DNA from: an uncultured beta proteobacterium | GTDB lineage: Bacteria > Pseudomonadota > Gammaproteobacteria > Burkholderiales > Burkholderiaceae_C | DNA: 53,412 nt | Assembly (NCBI GenBank): GCA_903938815.1 | Contig: CAJAES010000024.1 | Span: forward strand, 1 to 53,412 | Reading direction: 5' to 3' | Shown here: piece by piece, positions 34,641 to 47,109 of the stretch | Layout of the letters: every line of letters begins with the position of its first letter | Position numbering within the stretch: the first letter of the stretch is position 1 | Made by a program: the position numbers and the translations under genes | The notes under the pieces: model-generated | What the model saw: only the letters and a program-made list of their open reading frames with translations | What the model was told of the DNA's origin: nothing | Databases searched by the model: none

Positions 34641-36524
34641 ATGCAGAAAACGCGGATCCCGAACTTCTGGCTCGTCTTGCCCTTGTGCGTTCTCGCACCC
34701 CCATCGGCGTTGGCCCTCGGGTTTGGCAACAGCACGCCAGCCGCCACGCTCGGGCAACCCCTGGACTTCACCGTCTCGCTGAGGCTCGAGCCCGGCGAAA
34801 CCGTCGAGCCCGAATGCGTCCGCGCTGAGGTCAGCATCGGCGACGTGCCCCTTGCCGCCGGCGGCGTCGGGGCCAGTCTGGCCTCCGAGTCCGGTGGCGG
34901 GCGAGCCGTGCGGGTCAGGACCCAGCAGAGAATCGACGAACCCGTCGTGTCCGTCCAGGTCAGCGTCGGCTGCTCCCAGACACTGTCCCGGCGCTTCGTT
35001 GTCTTTGCGGATCCTCCCGTCGTCAGCTTGCCGCCGGTCGTGGCGCAGGTCGCCGCACCGGCCGCCGTGCCCACGGCAGCGGCCACGCCAGCGCCGCAAG
35101 CCCCTGTGGCCCAGGTGGCCCAGGTGGCCCAGGCCAACCCGTTGCGTGCCGCCGCGGCAGCCTCGGCGGCCGCGCCAGCGCCTCGGCCCCGGCCTCCGCG
35201 CGCCACGCAGGTGGTCGACCGGCCTGCAGCGCCGGCACGGCCACGGCTGCGGCTCGAGGCGCCACCGCCGCCGCCACCGGCGCCGGCGCCGGTGGCCGCA
35301 CAGCCCTTGCCAACCGATGCCATGGTCGTCGTCGAGCAAGCCAACGAGGCCGTGAAGGCGGCGATTGCCGCCGCATCGGCGTCGCAGGGTCGCATCGCGG
35401 CGCTCGAGGCCAACATGCAGCAGTTGTCCGCCGGCGCTGCGGCGCAGCGCGACATGATCGAGACCCTGCGTGCACGCGCCGAGGCCGCCGAAACCCGAAA
35501 TCACTGGACAGTTCCTCTCGGTCTGGCCGTGCTGGCCCTGCTGGCCCTGGCCGCCTGGCTGTACGTGAGGTTGCGCGAGCTCGAGCGTGACAGGCAGCAG
35601 GCCTGGCTGGCCGCAGCGCAAGGTCCGGCTGCTGCGGCACCGCCGCCGGCTCCGCCCATCCCCCCGCGGCCATCGCAGCTGCCCTTGCTGGTGGAACGCA
35701 GCGTTCGGACCGCCGGCGTTGCCGCCCTGGGTGCCGGCCTCGCGCCGGCGCACGAGCCTGCGCCGTCTGAATTCCCGGATTCAGGTCCGCCCACCGCGCC
35801 CCAGGAATGGCAGACCCCGGAGGTCGCCACCCTTCGCACCCAGCCCTTGCCCCAGAGCGCCTTGGCCGAGATGGAGATGCGGGCCGTCAGCGCCGAGGAA
35901 TTGATCGATCTCGAGCAGCAGGCCGAGTTCTTCGTCGTTCTCGGGCAGGACGACGCCGCCATCGATCTCCTGGTGTCCCACCTGCGGGACACCGGTGGTT
36001 CGAGCCCGCTGCCCTACCTCAAGCTGCTCGACATCTATCGCCGCCTGGGAGACCGTGCCGCCTACGAGCGCACCCGGGACCGCTTCAACCATCGCTTCAA
36101 CGCCCACGTGCCCGATTGGGACGAACCCGTGGGCGAGGGCCGTGCTCTCGAGGACTATCCCGCAGTCGTCGGCTGGCTGCAGCGAGTCTGGCCCAAGCCG
36201 CTGGACGCGATGGCCGAGCTGGAGTCCCTGTTGTTCCGCAAGGACGGCGGTGAGCTTTTCGATCTGCCCGCGTACCGCGAACTGCTGCTTCTCTACGCGT
36301 TGGCGCGAGATCTTCTGGACGGCGACGGCAGCGGCAGCAATGGCCAGACCGTGGACGTGCTCCTGCCTCTGAACGATTCCCCCGGCTTTGCGCCCACTTC
36401 GCCGCGCCCGTACTTCGGCGACGAGGAACCGGTGCGCGCCGACATGCAGCCCACCGCCCCGGTGGATCTGGATCTCGACATCCCGGCGGACCCCATCGAC
36501 AACCGCTTCGGGCGTTACCGCTGA
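34641..36524 (+). CDS. FimV-like membrane protein (short form)
   Basis: This protein of about 627 residues begins with a signal peptide (LVLPLCVLAPPSALA) and the FimV N-terminal block LGFGNSTPAATLGQPLDFTV. A Pro/Ala-rich linker, a coiled coil (about residues 225-285), one membrane helix (VPLGLAVLALLALAAWLYV) and a cytoplasmic part with a TPR-like C-terminal domain (QAEFFVVLGQDDAAIDLLVS) follow. FimV proteins scaffold type IV pili and polar machinery through peptidoglycan binding; the usual LysM repeat is not evident and the protein is shorter than classical FimV. ATG 34641 gives the signal peptide; an upstream GTG/TTG extension is not needed. Confidence 0.75.
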   Translation: MQKTRIPNFWLVLPLCVLAPPSALALGFGNSTPAATLGQPLDFTVSLRLEPGETVEPECVRAEVSIGDVPLAAGGVGASLASESGGGRAVRVRTQQRIDEPVVSVQVSVGCSQTLSRRFVVFADPPVVSLPPVVAQVAAPAAVPTAAATPAPQAPVAQVAQVAQANPLRAAAAASAAAPAPRPRPPRATQVVDRPAAPARPRLRLEAPPPPPPAPAPVAAQPLPTDAMVVVEQANEAVKAAIAAASASQGRIAALEANMQQLSAGAAAQRDMIETLRARAEAAETRNHWTVPLGLAVLALLALAAWLYVRLRELERDRQQAWLAAAQGPAAAAPPPAPPIPPRPSQLPLLVERSVRTAGVAALGAGLAPAHEPAPSEFPDSGPPTAPQEWQTPEVATLRTQPLPQSALAEMEMRAVSAEELIDLEQQAEFFVVLGQDDAAIDLLVSHLRDTGGSSPLPYLKLLDIYRRLGDRAAYERTRDRFNHRFNAHVPDWDEPVGEGRALEDYPAVVGWLQRVWPKPLDAMAELESLLFRKDGGELFDLPAYRELLLLYALARDLLDGDGSGSNGQTVDVLLPLNDSPGFAPTSPRPYFGDEEPVRADMQPTAPVDLDLDIPADPIDNRFGRYR

Positions 36525-36585
36525 CCGGCTACCTCTGGCCCGCCACCGCTGGCCCGCTACGGACGGCGCTGCGGCATGAGCGGGT

Positions 36586-37740
36586 TCAGAGCTTCGCCAA
36601 CCTCTGCAGCGCGGTGAGCAGGGTCTCGTCCTTCTTCGCGAAGCACAGGCGTGCCAGGCGTTGCTCGAATCCACCTTCGTAGAAGGCGGAGATCGGAATC
36701 GCGGCGACACCGATCTCGTTCGTCAGCCACTGGCAGAACTCTGCTTCGGGCAGGTCGCTGACCGCGCTGTAGTCGACGGTCTGGAAGTAGGTGCCCTCGC
36801 AGGGCAGCAGGCGCAGCCGGGTCGATGACAGCCCCGCCCTGAACAGATCGCGCTTGGCCTGATAGAACGCCGCCAGCCCCATGTAGGGCTGCGGGTCGGC
36901 CATGAAGCGGGCCAGCGCGTGCTGCACAGGCGTGTTGACCGTGAAGACGTTGAACTGGTGCACCTTGCGGAACTCGGCTGTCATGGACGCAGGCGCCGCC
37001 ACGGTGCCCACTTTCCAGCCGGTGACGTGATAGGTCTTGCCGAAGCTCGACACGACGAAGGCCCGTGCCGCCAGCGCCGGGATCGACGACGCACTGATGT
37101 GGCGCGCGCCGTCGTAGACCATGTGCTCGTAGACCTCGTCCGAGATCAGCAGCACCTCGGTCGGTTCCAGCAGGCTCGCCAGGTGCTGCATCTCGTCCGG
37201 CGTCCAGACCGTGCCCGTCGGGTTGTGGGGCGAGTTGACGATGATCGCCCGGGTCTTCGGCGTCATGGCCGCGGCGATTGCGTCGAAGTCGGGCCGGAAG
37301 ACGCCCGGCTTCAGCGGCACCCGCACCACGCGGCCTCCGGCGAGTTCGATGTTGGGCGCGTAACTGTCGTAGCAGGGTTCCAGCACGATGACTTCGTCGC
37401 CAGGATGCACGCAGCACAGGATCGCGGTCAGGATGGCCTGCGTCGCGCCGGCCGTGACGGTGATCTCGGTCTCGGGGTCATAGGTGCGGCCGTACAGGCT
37501 CTCGATCTTGGCCGACACGGCCTGGCGCAGCGCCGGCACGCCGGCCATCGGCGGGTACTGGTTCAGCCCGTTCGCCATGGCCTCGGTCACGAGCGCCGGC
37601 AGTGCCGGGTCGCAGTCGAAGTCGGGGAAGCCCTGGCCGAGGTTCACCGCACCGGTGCGCGCGGCCAGTGCCGACATCACGGTGAAGATGGTGGTGCCGA
37701 CGCGGGGCAGGCGGCTTTGCAGGATGGGCGTGTGGCTCAT
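36586..37740 (-). CDS. Pyridoxal-phosphate aminotransferase (methionine/aromatic type)
   Basis: This 384-residue class I aminotransferase has the PLP lysine K235 in SSFGKTYHVTGWKVG, N173 in SPHNPTG, and D201/Y204 in ISDEVYEH. The LGQGFPDFD and YPPMAGVPALR segments are those of YbdL/KAT-type enzymes that prefer methionine and aromatic amino acids. Its position five bases after cysB fits a role in sulfur amino acid metabolism, such as methionine salvage. Confidence 0.9.
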   Translation of the reverse strand: MSHTPILQSRLPRVGTTIFTVMSALAARTGAVNLGQGFPDFDCDPALPALVTEAMANGLNQYPPMAGVPALRQAVSAKIESLYGRTYDPETEITVTAGATQAILTAILCCVHPGDEVIVLEPCYDSYAPNIELAGGRVVRVPLKPGVFRPDFDAIAAAMTPKTRAIIVNSPHNPTGTVWTPDEMQHLASLLEPTEVLLISDEVYEHMVYDGARHISASSIPALAARAFVVSSFGKTYHVTGWKVGTVAAPASMTAEFRKVHQFNVFTVNTPVQHALARFMADPQPYMGLAAFYQAKRDLFRAGLSSTRLRLLPCEGTYFQTVDYSAVSDLPEAEFCQWLTNEIGVAAIPISAFYEGGFEQRLARLCFAKKDETLLTALQRLAKL

Positions 37741-37745
37741 GGCGC

Positions 37746-38693
37746 TCAGAGTTGGTAGTCGTCGTTGCCGCCGCCGGCCAGCGCACGCTCGATCAGGGCG
37801 CGCGTGAGCCGGTCGGACAGCAGTTCGGCGAAGGTGAAGACGAATTGTCGTAGGTAGGCGCCGCGGCGGAATGCCACGCGCGAGACATTGCGCCCGAAGA
37901 GATGCCCCGCGGGCCGGGAGACGAGGCCGCTTTCGGCGCCTTCGTCGCGCATGGCCATCTCGGCGACGATGCCCACGCCCAGGCCCAGCTTGACGTAGGT
38001 CTTGATGACGTCGGAGTCGATGGCCTCGAGCACGATGTCGGGCGTGAGCTTGCGCTGCGCGAAGGCCTGGTCGATTCGGCGCCGGCCCGTGAAGGTGGGG
38101 TGGTAGGACACCAGCGGTTCCGCCGCCAGTTGCTCTAGCGTCGGGCGCTCCACGCTCGCCAGCGGGTGGCCCGGGGGCACCACGATCACGTGCTGCCAGT
38201 CGTAGCACGGCAGGGAGATCAACTCGTCGTGGTCTTCCAGCGATTCGGTGGCCAGGCCGATGTCGGCCGAACCGTCGATCAGCATGCGCGCTACCTGATC
38301 GGGGTTGCCCTGGTGCAGCGCCACGCGCACGTCGGGGTAGCGCCTGCGCAGCAGCGCCACCGGGCCGGGCAGCATGTAGCGGGCCTGCGTGTGCGTGGTC
38401 GCGATCGACAGCGTGCCGCTCTCCTGCTTGGAGAACTCCTCGCCGATGCGCTTGAGGTTGTCCAGTTCCAGCAGGATGCGTTCGATCGAGGCCAGCACAT
38501 GCTGGCCCGGCTCGGTGACGCGGCGCAGGCGCTTGCCGTGGCGCTGGAAGATCTCGATGCCGAGTTCCTCCTCCAGTTCCAGGATGGCCTTGCTGACGCC
38601 AGGTTGCGACGTGTGCAGCGCCTTGGCGGCCTCGGTCAGGTTCAGCCCGCGCCGCACCGCCTCGCGCACGAAGCGGAACTGATGCAGGTTCAT
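37746..38693 (-). CDS. cysB: CysB-family LysR-type regulator
   Basis: This 315-residue LysR-type regulator begins MNLHQFRFVREAVRRGLNLT, with HTH segment ALHTSQPGVSKAILELEEEL and the effector domain TTHTQARYMLP, the hallmark of CysB/Cbl. CysB activates sulfate assimilation genes with N-acetylserine as inducer. The start overlaps the cbiX stop by ATGA, coupling the regulator to a sirohydrochlorin chelatase; siroheme is the cofactor of sulfite reductase, so the pairing makes sense. Confidence 0.93.
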   Translation of the reverse strand: MNLHQFRFVREAVRRGLNLTEAAKALHTSQPGVSKAILELEEELGIEIFQRHGKRLRRVTEPGQHVLASIERILLELDNLKRIGEEFSKQESGTLSIATTHTQARYMLPGPVALLRRRYPDVRVALHQGNPDQVARMLIDGSADIGLATESLEDHDELISLPCYDWQHVIVVPPGHPLASVERPTLEQLAAEPLVSYHPTFTGRRRIDQAFAQRKLTPDIVLEAIDSDVIKTYVKLGLGVGIVAEMAMRDEGAESGLVSRPAGHLFGRNVSRVAFRRGAYLRQFVFTFAELLSDRLTRALIERALAGGGNDDYQL

Positions 38694-39070
38694 GCGGGCA
38701 GCGACGCCACGGCAGCGCCGGCGGCTGCCGCCAGCGCATCGATGACCGACGGCAACTCGCCCACCGGGGGTTGCTGCTGCCACGCCACGCCCGGATGCGC
38801 CGCGCGCAGCCGGTCCATGATCTCGGGCAGGTCGCGCCGGACGTGCCCGCCGGCCCCCAGGAACATCGGCAGCACCGTGACGGCGCCGCAACCGGCTGCG
38901 ACGAGTTCAGCAGCGGCGGTAGGCAGATCGGGGGTCATCAGCTCCAGGTAGGCCAGGCGCACGTCGATGCCCGGCTGCGTGGCGCGGACACGCGCCGCCA
39001 CGGCCTCGAAGGGGGCGGCCCAGCGCGGGTCGCGGGCGCCGTGGGCGAAGAGGATCAGGCCGGTTTTCAT
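38690..39070 (-). CDS. cbiX: Sirohydrochlorin chelatase, CbiX/SirB type
   Basis: This 126-residue protein has the short CbiX form: LILFAHGARDPRW at the N-terminus with the metal-binding His, and TVLPMFLGAGGHVRRDLPEI in the second half with another His. It inserts iron or cobalt into sirohydrochlorin for siroheme or cobalamin. It is coupled by ATGA overlaps to lptG upstream and cysB downstream. Confidence 0.9.
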   Translation of the reverse strand: MKTGLILFAHGARDPRWAAPFEAVAARVRATQPGIDVRLAYLELMTPDLPTAAAELVAAGCGAVTVLPMFLGAGGHVRRDLPEIMDRLRAAHPGVAWQQQPPVGELPSVIDALAAAAGAAVASLPA

Positions 39071-40167
39071 CGGTATCGCACCAGCCACGCGAAGGCGGCC
39101 AAGGAGAGCAGCAGGTACAGCAGCCCCGGCGCAGCCGAAACCACCCACGGAGTCATGTCGGACAACACGCCGATGTGGCCTGCGATGTTGTTCAGCAGCA
39201 CGAAGCTGATGCCCAGCATGATGCCGCCGAAGACCTTCAGGCTTACGCCCCCGGCGCGCGCCTGCATGTAGGCGAAGGGCAGGGCGAGCGCCACCATCAC
39301 GATGCAGGCCAGCGGGTACAGCGCGCGTTTCCAGAACTGCAGCTCGTAGCTCTGCGCTGCCTGTTCCTGGTCGGCGAGGTGGCCGCTGTAGCGCCAGAGT
39401 TCGAGGGTTGTCATGGTCTCCGCGGGCAGCAGCGCCGCGGCCACCACCCTGGCGTCGAGCGTGGTCGCCCAGCGCAGGGAGGCCTGGCGCGTGACCTGCA
39501 CAGCGCCGCCGTCCATCGGCCACAGCACGCGCTCGGCGTCCTGCAGCGTCCAGTGCCCGTCGTCGTCGACGCGCGCCTTGGGCGCCGACAGGCGCTGCAC
39601 CAGCCGGCCCTTGGCGTCGAATTCGTAGATCCTGACTTGGTTGAGCCCGGCGTCTCCGGCGAGCCCGCCGACATTGGCGGATACGGAATGCGCTCCGTCG
39701 GCTTCCGTTCGCCGCTCCTTGAGCCACGCGCCCGGCCCCGACAGGCGCAGCCCCCCGCCGGCCTTGGCCTTCTGCAGCACGGCCTGCCGCTCGCTGGCCG
39801 GCGCGATGACGTCGCCAATGACGAAGGTCAGCGCGGCGAAGGCCACACCCAGCACGGCCAGCAGCGTCAGGGCCCGCTGAGGGCCCAGCCCCCCGGTGCG
39901 CAGGATCGTGAACTCCGAGCTCTGCGCCATGCGCGACAGGGAATAGATGGTGCCGATCAGCACCGCGATGGGCATCAGCTCGTAGGCGTGCCCGGGTGCG
40001 GCGTAGAGCGAGGCCAGCACCGCCAGCGTGACGGTGCGCCCGCGCGTGCCGACGCCGTCGAGCTGGTCCACCAGGTCGATGAAGAAGAAGAGCGACAGGA
40101 AGGCCAGCCCGACAAACAGGACGGCCGAGACGATGTCGCGGTAGAGCAGCCGGCGCACGGTTCTCAT
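39067..40167 (-). CDS. lptG: LPS export permease LptG
   Basis: This 366-residue YjgP/YjgQ-family protein has membrane segments in the first 100 residues and the last 110, with a periplasmic beta-jellyroll between. Typical segments are [20 protein letters not shown] and [20 protein letters not shown]. With LptF and the LptB ATPase (not in the window) it extracts lipopolysaccharide from the inner membrane. It overlaps lptF by ATGA. Confidence 0.93.
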   Translation of the reverse strand: MRTVRRLLYRDIVSAVLFVGLAFLSLFFFIDLVDQLDGVGTRGRTVTLAVLASLYAAPGHAYELMPIAVLIGTIYSLSRMAQSSEFTILRTGGLGPQRALTLLAVLGVAFAALTFVIGDVIAPASERQAVLQKAKAGGGLRLSGPGAWLKERRTEADGAHSVSANVGGLAGDAGLNQVRIYEFDAKGRLVQRLSAPKARVDDDGHWTLQDAERVLWPMDGGAVQVTRQASLRWATTLDARVVAAALLPAETMTTLELWRYSGHLADQEQAAQSYELQFWKRALYPLACIVMVALALPFAYMQARAGGVSLKVFGGIMLGISFVLLNNIAGHIGVLSDMTPWVVSAAPGLLYLLLSLAAFAWLVRYR

Positions 40168-41258
40168 GGCGCAGCCTTCCGGCGCGGCCACAGCCGCCAC
40201 ACCGTGGCGTGGTCGCGCCAGACCAGCAGCGCCAGCGCCGCCACGAAGACGCCCCCGTGCAGGCCCAGCAGGGCGGCACCCATGCTCATGCGGCCGGATG
40301 CGATCCAGGCCTGCGACAGATTGATGAGGTTGTAGTAGACGACGAAGCCCATCAGCGCGAACAGCAGGTTCCAGTTGCTGGCGCGGCGCGGCTGCGTGGC
40401 CGCCAGGCCGATGCCCAGCAGCAGCAGGTTGGCTGCGCCCAGCGTCAGGCCGATGCGCCAGGACAGTTCCGCCTGGTGCCGCTGCGTCGGGTCGCGCAGC
40501 AGGTCGACCGTGCGCATCGAGCGCGGCGGCTGCTGCGCAGCGAGCCTGGCGGCCTTCTCGCCGACCACCACGCGGTAGTCCTCGAAGCTGGACATGGCCA
40601 TGTCGCCGGTCTTCAGGTCGACATCGTTGCGCTGGCCTCGCTCGAGGATCAGGACGCGGTCCTCTCCCTGGGTCTCCAGGCGCCCGCTGTTCGCGGCCGT
40701 CACGGTCTCCAGCTCGTCGATGCGCGACAGGATGAACACGTTGCGCGCCTGCGTCGTGTCGGCGCCATCCCGCTCGATGAAGAAGACGCGCTTGCCGTCG
40801 GACGACTGCTGGAACACGCCGGGCGCCACGCGGGAGAGGTCCGAGCGCTGGGCATAGCGGTCGCGCAGTTCGGCGCCGTTGCGGTTGCCCCATGGCCACA
40901 CGACGAGCATCAGCACGGCGATCACCAGCAGCACGGGCCAGGTGGTTCGGAGCACGGGCCGCACGAAACGCGACAGGCCGATACCGCTCGCGAACCAGAT
41001 CACCATCTCGCTGTCACGGTACATGCGGCCCAGGGTCACGACGATGGCCACGAACAGCGACAGCGCGAGCATCGTCGGCAGGTTGCCCAGCGCAACGTAC
41101 CCCAGCAGAAGCACCACGTCCTGAGGCGCGACCACGCCCCTCGCAGCCTGGCCGACGGTGCGGATGAGCAGCATCGTCAGCACGATGGTCAGGATCACCA
41201 CCAGGGTCGCCCCGAAGCTGCGCGCCAACTCTCGTCGAACCGTCGAATCGAATACCAT
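40164..41258 (-). CDS. lptF: LPS export permease LptF
   Basis: This 364-residue partner of LptG begins [20 protein letters not shown], the usual LptF start, with the same layout of two membrane bundles around a periplasmic domain ([24 protein letters not shown] region). It is the first gene of a coupled chain lptF-lptG-cbiX-cysB-aminotransferase. It is divergent from pepA with a 30-bp gap between starts, so the two promoters must overlap the opposite gene ends. Confidence 0.93.
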   Translation of the reverse strand: MVFDSTVRRELARSFGATLVVILTIVLTMLLIRTVGQAARGVVAPQDVVLLLGYVALGNLPTMLALSLFVAIVVTLGRMYRDSEMVIWFASGIGLSRFVRPVLRTTWPVLLVIAVLMLVVWPWGNRNGAELRDRYAQRSDLSRVAPGVFQQSSDGKRVFFIERDGADTTQARNVFILSRIDELETVTAANSGRLETQGEDRVLILERGQRNDVDLKTGDMAMSSFEDYRVVVGEKAARLAAQQPPRSMRTVDLLRDPTQRHQAELSWRIGLTLGAANLLLLGIGLAATQPRRASNWNLLFALMGFVVYYNLINLSQAWIASGRMSMGAALLGLHGGVFVAALALLVWRDHATVWRLWPRRKAAP

Positions 41259-41288
41259 CTTCCGCTTTGCCTAGAACCGGATCAGATT

Positions 41289-42755
41289 ATGGACTTCAAG
41301 ACCCTGGTGCCCGGCGCGGGCGGTGCAGCCGCTGTCGCAGCCGACGCCCTGCTCGTGGTGGTGAGCGGCGATGCGGTTCCCGCCGCGCTCCCCAAGGCCC
41401 TGGCCGCAGCATGCCAGCGCGCCGCCGATGCCGGTGACTTCGCCTTCAAGAACGGGCGCACCGCATTCCTGACCGATGTCTCCGGCGTGAAGGCGCCGCG
41501 CGTGGTCTTCGCCCACGCGGCCGACGGCACCGCTGCCGCGTTCCGCAAGGCCGTGGCTGCCGGCGTCGCACTCATCAAGACGGGCGGTGCCGCGCACCTG
41601 GCGATCGTCAGCGCCGGCGCGGCCGAGCCCGATGCAGCGACCGCCGAAGCGCTGGTCGCGGCCGTTGCCGACGCCGTCTATGTCTACCGGGCCACCAAGC
41701 CCAGCGCGCCGGCCGCCGGCAAGCTCAAGACCATCTCCCTTGTCGCTGCCAAGGGGCAGGCTGCCGCCGTCGATGCCGGCCTGAAGCTGGGCCAGGGCAT
41801 TGCCGCCGGCGTGGAACTGGCGCGCGAGTGCGCCAACCGGCCCGGCAACGTCTGCACGCCCACCTACCTGGCCGACGAGGCGAAGAAGCTCGGCAAGGCC
41901 GCCCGCATCAAGGTCCAGGTGCTGGACCGCAAGGATTGCGAGAAGCTCGGCATGGGCAGTTTCGTGTCGGTCGCCCAGGGCTCCGACGAACCGCTGAAGT
42001 TCATCGTCCTGCGCTACAGCGGCGCGGCCAAGGCCGACGCACCCGTGGTGCTGGTCGGCAAGGGCGTCACGTTCGACACCGGCGGCATCTCGCTGAAGCC
42101 GGGCGGCGAGATGGACGAGATGAAGTTCGACATGGGCGGCGCCGCGAGCGTGCTCGGCACCTTCAAGGCACTGGCCGAGCTGCAGCCCGCGATCAACGTC
42201 GTCGGCCTGATCCCGGCCACCGAGAACATGCCCAGCGGCAAGGCCGTCAAGCCGGGCGACGTCGTCACCAGCATGAGCGGGCAGACGATCGAGATCCTGA
42301 ACACCGACGCCGAGGGCCGCCTGATCCTGTGCGATGCGCTCACCTATGCCGAGCGCTTCAAGCCGGCAGCGGTGGTCGACATCGCCACCCTCACCGGCGC
42401 CTGCGTCATTGCCCTTGGTCATCACCGCAGCGGCCTGTTCAGCGCCGACGATGCGCTGGCAGCCGAATTGCTGACCGCGGGCGACAAGGGCCAGGACCCG
42501 GCGTGGCGCATGCCCGTCGACGCAGAGTACGACGAAGGCCTGAAGAGCAACTTCGCCGACATGGCCAACATCGCCGGCCGGGCCGGTGGCGCCATCACGG
42601 CGGCCATGTTCCTGAAGCGGTTCACCGGCAAGTTCACCTGGGCGCACCTCGACATCGCCGGCACGGCCTGGAAGTCGGGCGCGGCCAAGGGTGCAACGGG
42701 CCGCCCGGTGGCGCTGCTGACGCACTTCATCCTGGCGCGCGCCGCCAAGGGCTGA
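41289..42755 (+). CDS. pepA: Leucyl aminopeptidase PepA
   Basis: This 488-residue M17 aminopeptidase has the signature NTDAEGRL at 338-345 and the upstream metal-binding block [20 protein letters not shown]. It removes N-terminal amino acids in the cytoplasm; PepA can also bind DNA in Xer recombination. The ATG at 41289 is adjacent to the lptF start. The long reading frame upstream of it is antisense to lptF and not part of the protein. holC follows by 10 bp, a typical betaproteobacterial order. Confidence 0.95.
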   Translation: MDFKTLVPGAGGAAAVAADALLVVVSGDAVPAALPKALAAACQRAADAGDFAFKNGRTAFLTDVSGVKAPRVVFAHAADGTAAAFRKAVAAGVALIKTGGAAHLAIVSAGAAEPDAATAEALVAAVADAVYVYRATKPSAPAAGKLKTISLVAAKGQAAAVDAGLKLGQGIAAGVELARECANRPGNVCTPTYLADEAKKLGKAARIKVQVLDRKDCEKLGMGSFVSVAQGSDEPLKFIVLRYSGAAKADAPVVLVGKGVTFDTGGISLKPGGEMDEMKFDMGGAASVLGTFKALAELQPAINVVGLIPATENMPSGKAVKPGDVVTSMSGQTIEILNTDAEGRLILCDALTYAERFKPAAVVDIATLTGACVIALGHHRSGLFSADDALAAELLTAGDKGQDPAWRMPVDAEYDEGLKSNFADMANIAGRAGGAITAAMFLKRFTGKFTWAHLDIAGTAWKSGAAKGATGRPVALLTHFILARAAKG

Positions 42756-42765
42756 GGCGCATCCG

Positions 42766-43194
42766 ATGCCGGCCACGGTGGAGTTCCACACCGGCATCGC
42801 CGAGCCGGTGCACTTCGCCTGCCGCCTGCTGCGCAAGGCGGTGAAGTCGGGCGCCCGGGTGCTCGTCACCGCGTCGCCGGCCACGCTGGAGGCGCTGGAC
42901 GAGGCCCTGTGGACCTTCGAGGCGCAGGAGTTCCTGCCGCACGTGCGGGTTCCCGGGCCGGCGCAGGCACTGGCGTCGCGCACACCCGTCTGGCTCTCGG
43001 CGGGCGGGTGGCCCGCCGATGCACCGCCGGTGCTGGTGAACCTGGGCGGCCCCGCGCCGGACGATGGCGAAGCGTTCGACCGCATCATCGAGATCGTGGG
43101 TGTGGAGCCCGAGGAAGTCGACGCCAGCCGCCTGCGGTGGCGCCACTATCAGGGCTGGGGCGTCAAGCCCGTGCACCACGGCGCGGCGGCCTGA
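42766..43194 (+). CDS. holC: DNA polymerase III subunit chi
   Basis: This 142-residue protein has the chi signatures VEFHTGIAEPVHFACRLLRK and LVNLGGPAPDDGEAFDRIIE. Chi joins the clamp-loader complex with psi and contacts SSB. It lies directly after pepA and probably shares its promoter. Confidence 0.92.
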   Translation: MPATVEFHTGIAEPVHFACRLLRKAVKSGARVLVTASPATLEALDEALWTFEAQEFLPHVRVPGPAQALASRTPVWLSAGGWPADAPPVLVNLGGPAPDDGEAFDRIIEIVGVEPEEVDASRLRWRHYQGWGVKPVHHGAAA

Positions 43195-43267
43195 CCCTGT
43201 CGTCCGCCGGCACGCTTCCTGCGTTGTGGTCTGACGGTGGCGGCTTGGACATGATGGCTAACCCGCC

Positions 43268-43288
43268 CCCGAACGGGTATTTTTTTCG
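43268..43288 (+). terminator. Weak rho-independent terminator candidate after holC
   Basis: A short CCCG/CGGG stem with an AA loop is followed by TATTTTTTT. The stem is only four base pairs, so termination may be partial. Position fits the end of pepA-holC and the start of the binding-protein transcription unit. Confidence 0.35.
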
Positions 43289-43354
43289 GGTATCGTCCCG
43301 CGCTTCAACGTGGGCGCGGGTGTGCCCGTCAGTTTTCAAACCGGAGGTTCGTAC

Positions 43355-44506
43355 ATGCAATTCAAGCTCAACGTGATCGTGGGCGCCGCTGCCGCCCTGT
43401 TGGCAGGCACCGCGATGGCGCAGGATCTGGTCATCAAGATCGGGCACGTCGCTCCCACCAGCGGCGCGATTGCCCACCTGGGCAAGGACAACGAAAATGG
43501 CGCCCGCATGGCCATCGACGAGCTGAACGCCAAGGGCGTGACGATCGGCGGCAAGAAGGCCAAGTTCGAACTGCTCGCCGAAGACGACGCTGCCGACCCG
43601 AAGCAGGGCACGGCCGCCGCGCAGAAGCTGGTCGACAGCAAGGTCAACGGCGTCATCGGCCACCTGAACTCGGGCACGTCGATCCCGGCCTCCAAGATCT
43701 ACAGCGACGCTGGCGTGCCGCAGATCTCCCCGTCGGCCACCAACCCGAAGTACACCCGCAACGGCTACAAGACCGCGTTCCGCGTGGTGGCCGATGACGT
43801 GCACCTCGGTGGCACCCTCGGCAAGTACGCCGTGACCACGATGAAGGGCAAGTCCATCGCCATCATCGACGACCGCACGGCCTACGGCCAGGGCGTCGCC
43901 GAAGAGTTCGAGAAGGGCGTCAAGGCTGCTGGCGGCAAGACCGTCGGCCGTCAGTTCACGACCGACAAGGCCACGGACTTCACCGCCATCCTGACCGCCA
44001 TCAAGGGCTCCAAGCCCGACGTGGTGTTCTTCGGCGGCATGGACGCCGTTGCCGGCCCGATGCTGCGCCAGATGAAGCAGCTGGGCATCGACGCCAAGTT
44101 CATGGGCGGCGACGGCATCTGCTCGGGCGAACTGCCCAAGCTGGCCGCCGGCACCATGGGTGACGGCCAGGTCGTGTGCGCGGAAGCCGGCGGCGTCGAC
44201 GCCAAGGATCCCGCGGCCACCAAGGCCATGGCTGACTTCCGCTCGAAGTTCAAGGCCAAGTTCAACGCCGACGTGCAGATCTACGCACCGTACGTGTACG
44301 ACTCCGTGATGGTCATGGCCGACGCCATGGTCAAGGCCGGCTCCGCTGACCCCGCGAAGTACCTGCCCGTGCTGGCCAAGACCTCTGGCTTCAAGGGCGT
44401 GACGGGCGCGATCTCCTTCGACGAGAAGGGCGACATCAAGAACGGCGCCCTGACCCTGTACACCTACAAGGGTGGCAACAAGGAATCGCTCGGCATCGTG
44501 CGCTGA
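43355..44506 (+). CDS. Branched-chain amino acid ABC transporter, substrate-binding protein
   Basis: This 383-residue periplasmic protein starts with a signal peptide (LNVIVGAAAALLAGTAMAQD) and has the type I periplasmic binding fold of LivJ/LivK proteins (IKIGHVAPTSGAIAHLGKDN, PQISPSATNP). GGAGG lies seven bases before the ATG. It is transcribed alone and followed by a strong terminator, so the permease and ATPase genes must be elsewhere. Codon choice is very biased (almost only G/C-ending), typical of an abundant protein. Confidence 0.93.
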   Translation: MQFKLNVIVGAAAALLAGTAMAQDLVIKIGHVAPTSGAIAHLGKDNENGARMAIDELNAKGVTIGGKKAKFELLAEDDAADPKQGTAAAQKLVDSKVNGVIGHLNSGTSIPASKIYSDAGVPQISPSATNPKYTRNGYKTAFRVVADDVHLGGTLGKYAVTTMKGKSIAIIDDRTAYGQGVAEEFEKGVKAAGGKTVGRQFTTDKATDFTAILTAIKGSKPDVVFFGGMDAVAGPMLRQMKQLGIDAKFMGGDGICSGELPKLAAGTMGDGQVVCAEAGGVDAKDPAATKAMADFRSKFKAKFNADVQIYAPYVYDSVMVMADAMVKAGSADPAKYLPVLAKTSGFKGVTGAISFDEKGDIKNGALTLYTYKGGNKESLGIVR

Positions 44507-44530
44507 TCGGTCTTCCGACCCCAGCCTGAA

Positions 44531-44558
44531 AAGGGCGCCCGCGAGGGCGCCCTTTTTT
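44531..44558 (+). terminator. Rho-independent terminator
   Basis: AAGGGCGCCC and GGGCGCCCTT pair in a 10-bp stem around GCGA, followed by four further T residues. It closes the binding-protein gene and, since the stem begins with A residues, may also stop the convergent glgP transcript. Confidence 0.92.
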
Positions 44559-44603
44559 CATGGGGTCGGCTTCGTCGGTGCCGGCCCTGCCCATGCCCTG
44601 CGT

Positions 44604-47033
<2,430 letters not shown>

Positions 47034-47109
47034 GGGTATCTCGTTGTCACGGTGACGGCCCACTGCTAGCAAGAAGCAGGCAAGCGTGCACTGTATCCGG
47101 AGCAGACCC

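Noticed and set aside
40209..41288. Long plus-strand frame joined to the pepA N-terminus
   Set aside because: It is antisense to lptF, His/Gln/Arg-rich and unlike any protein; the true pepA start is ATG 41289.
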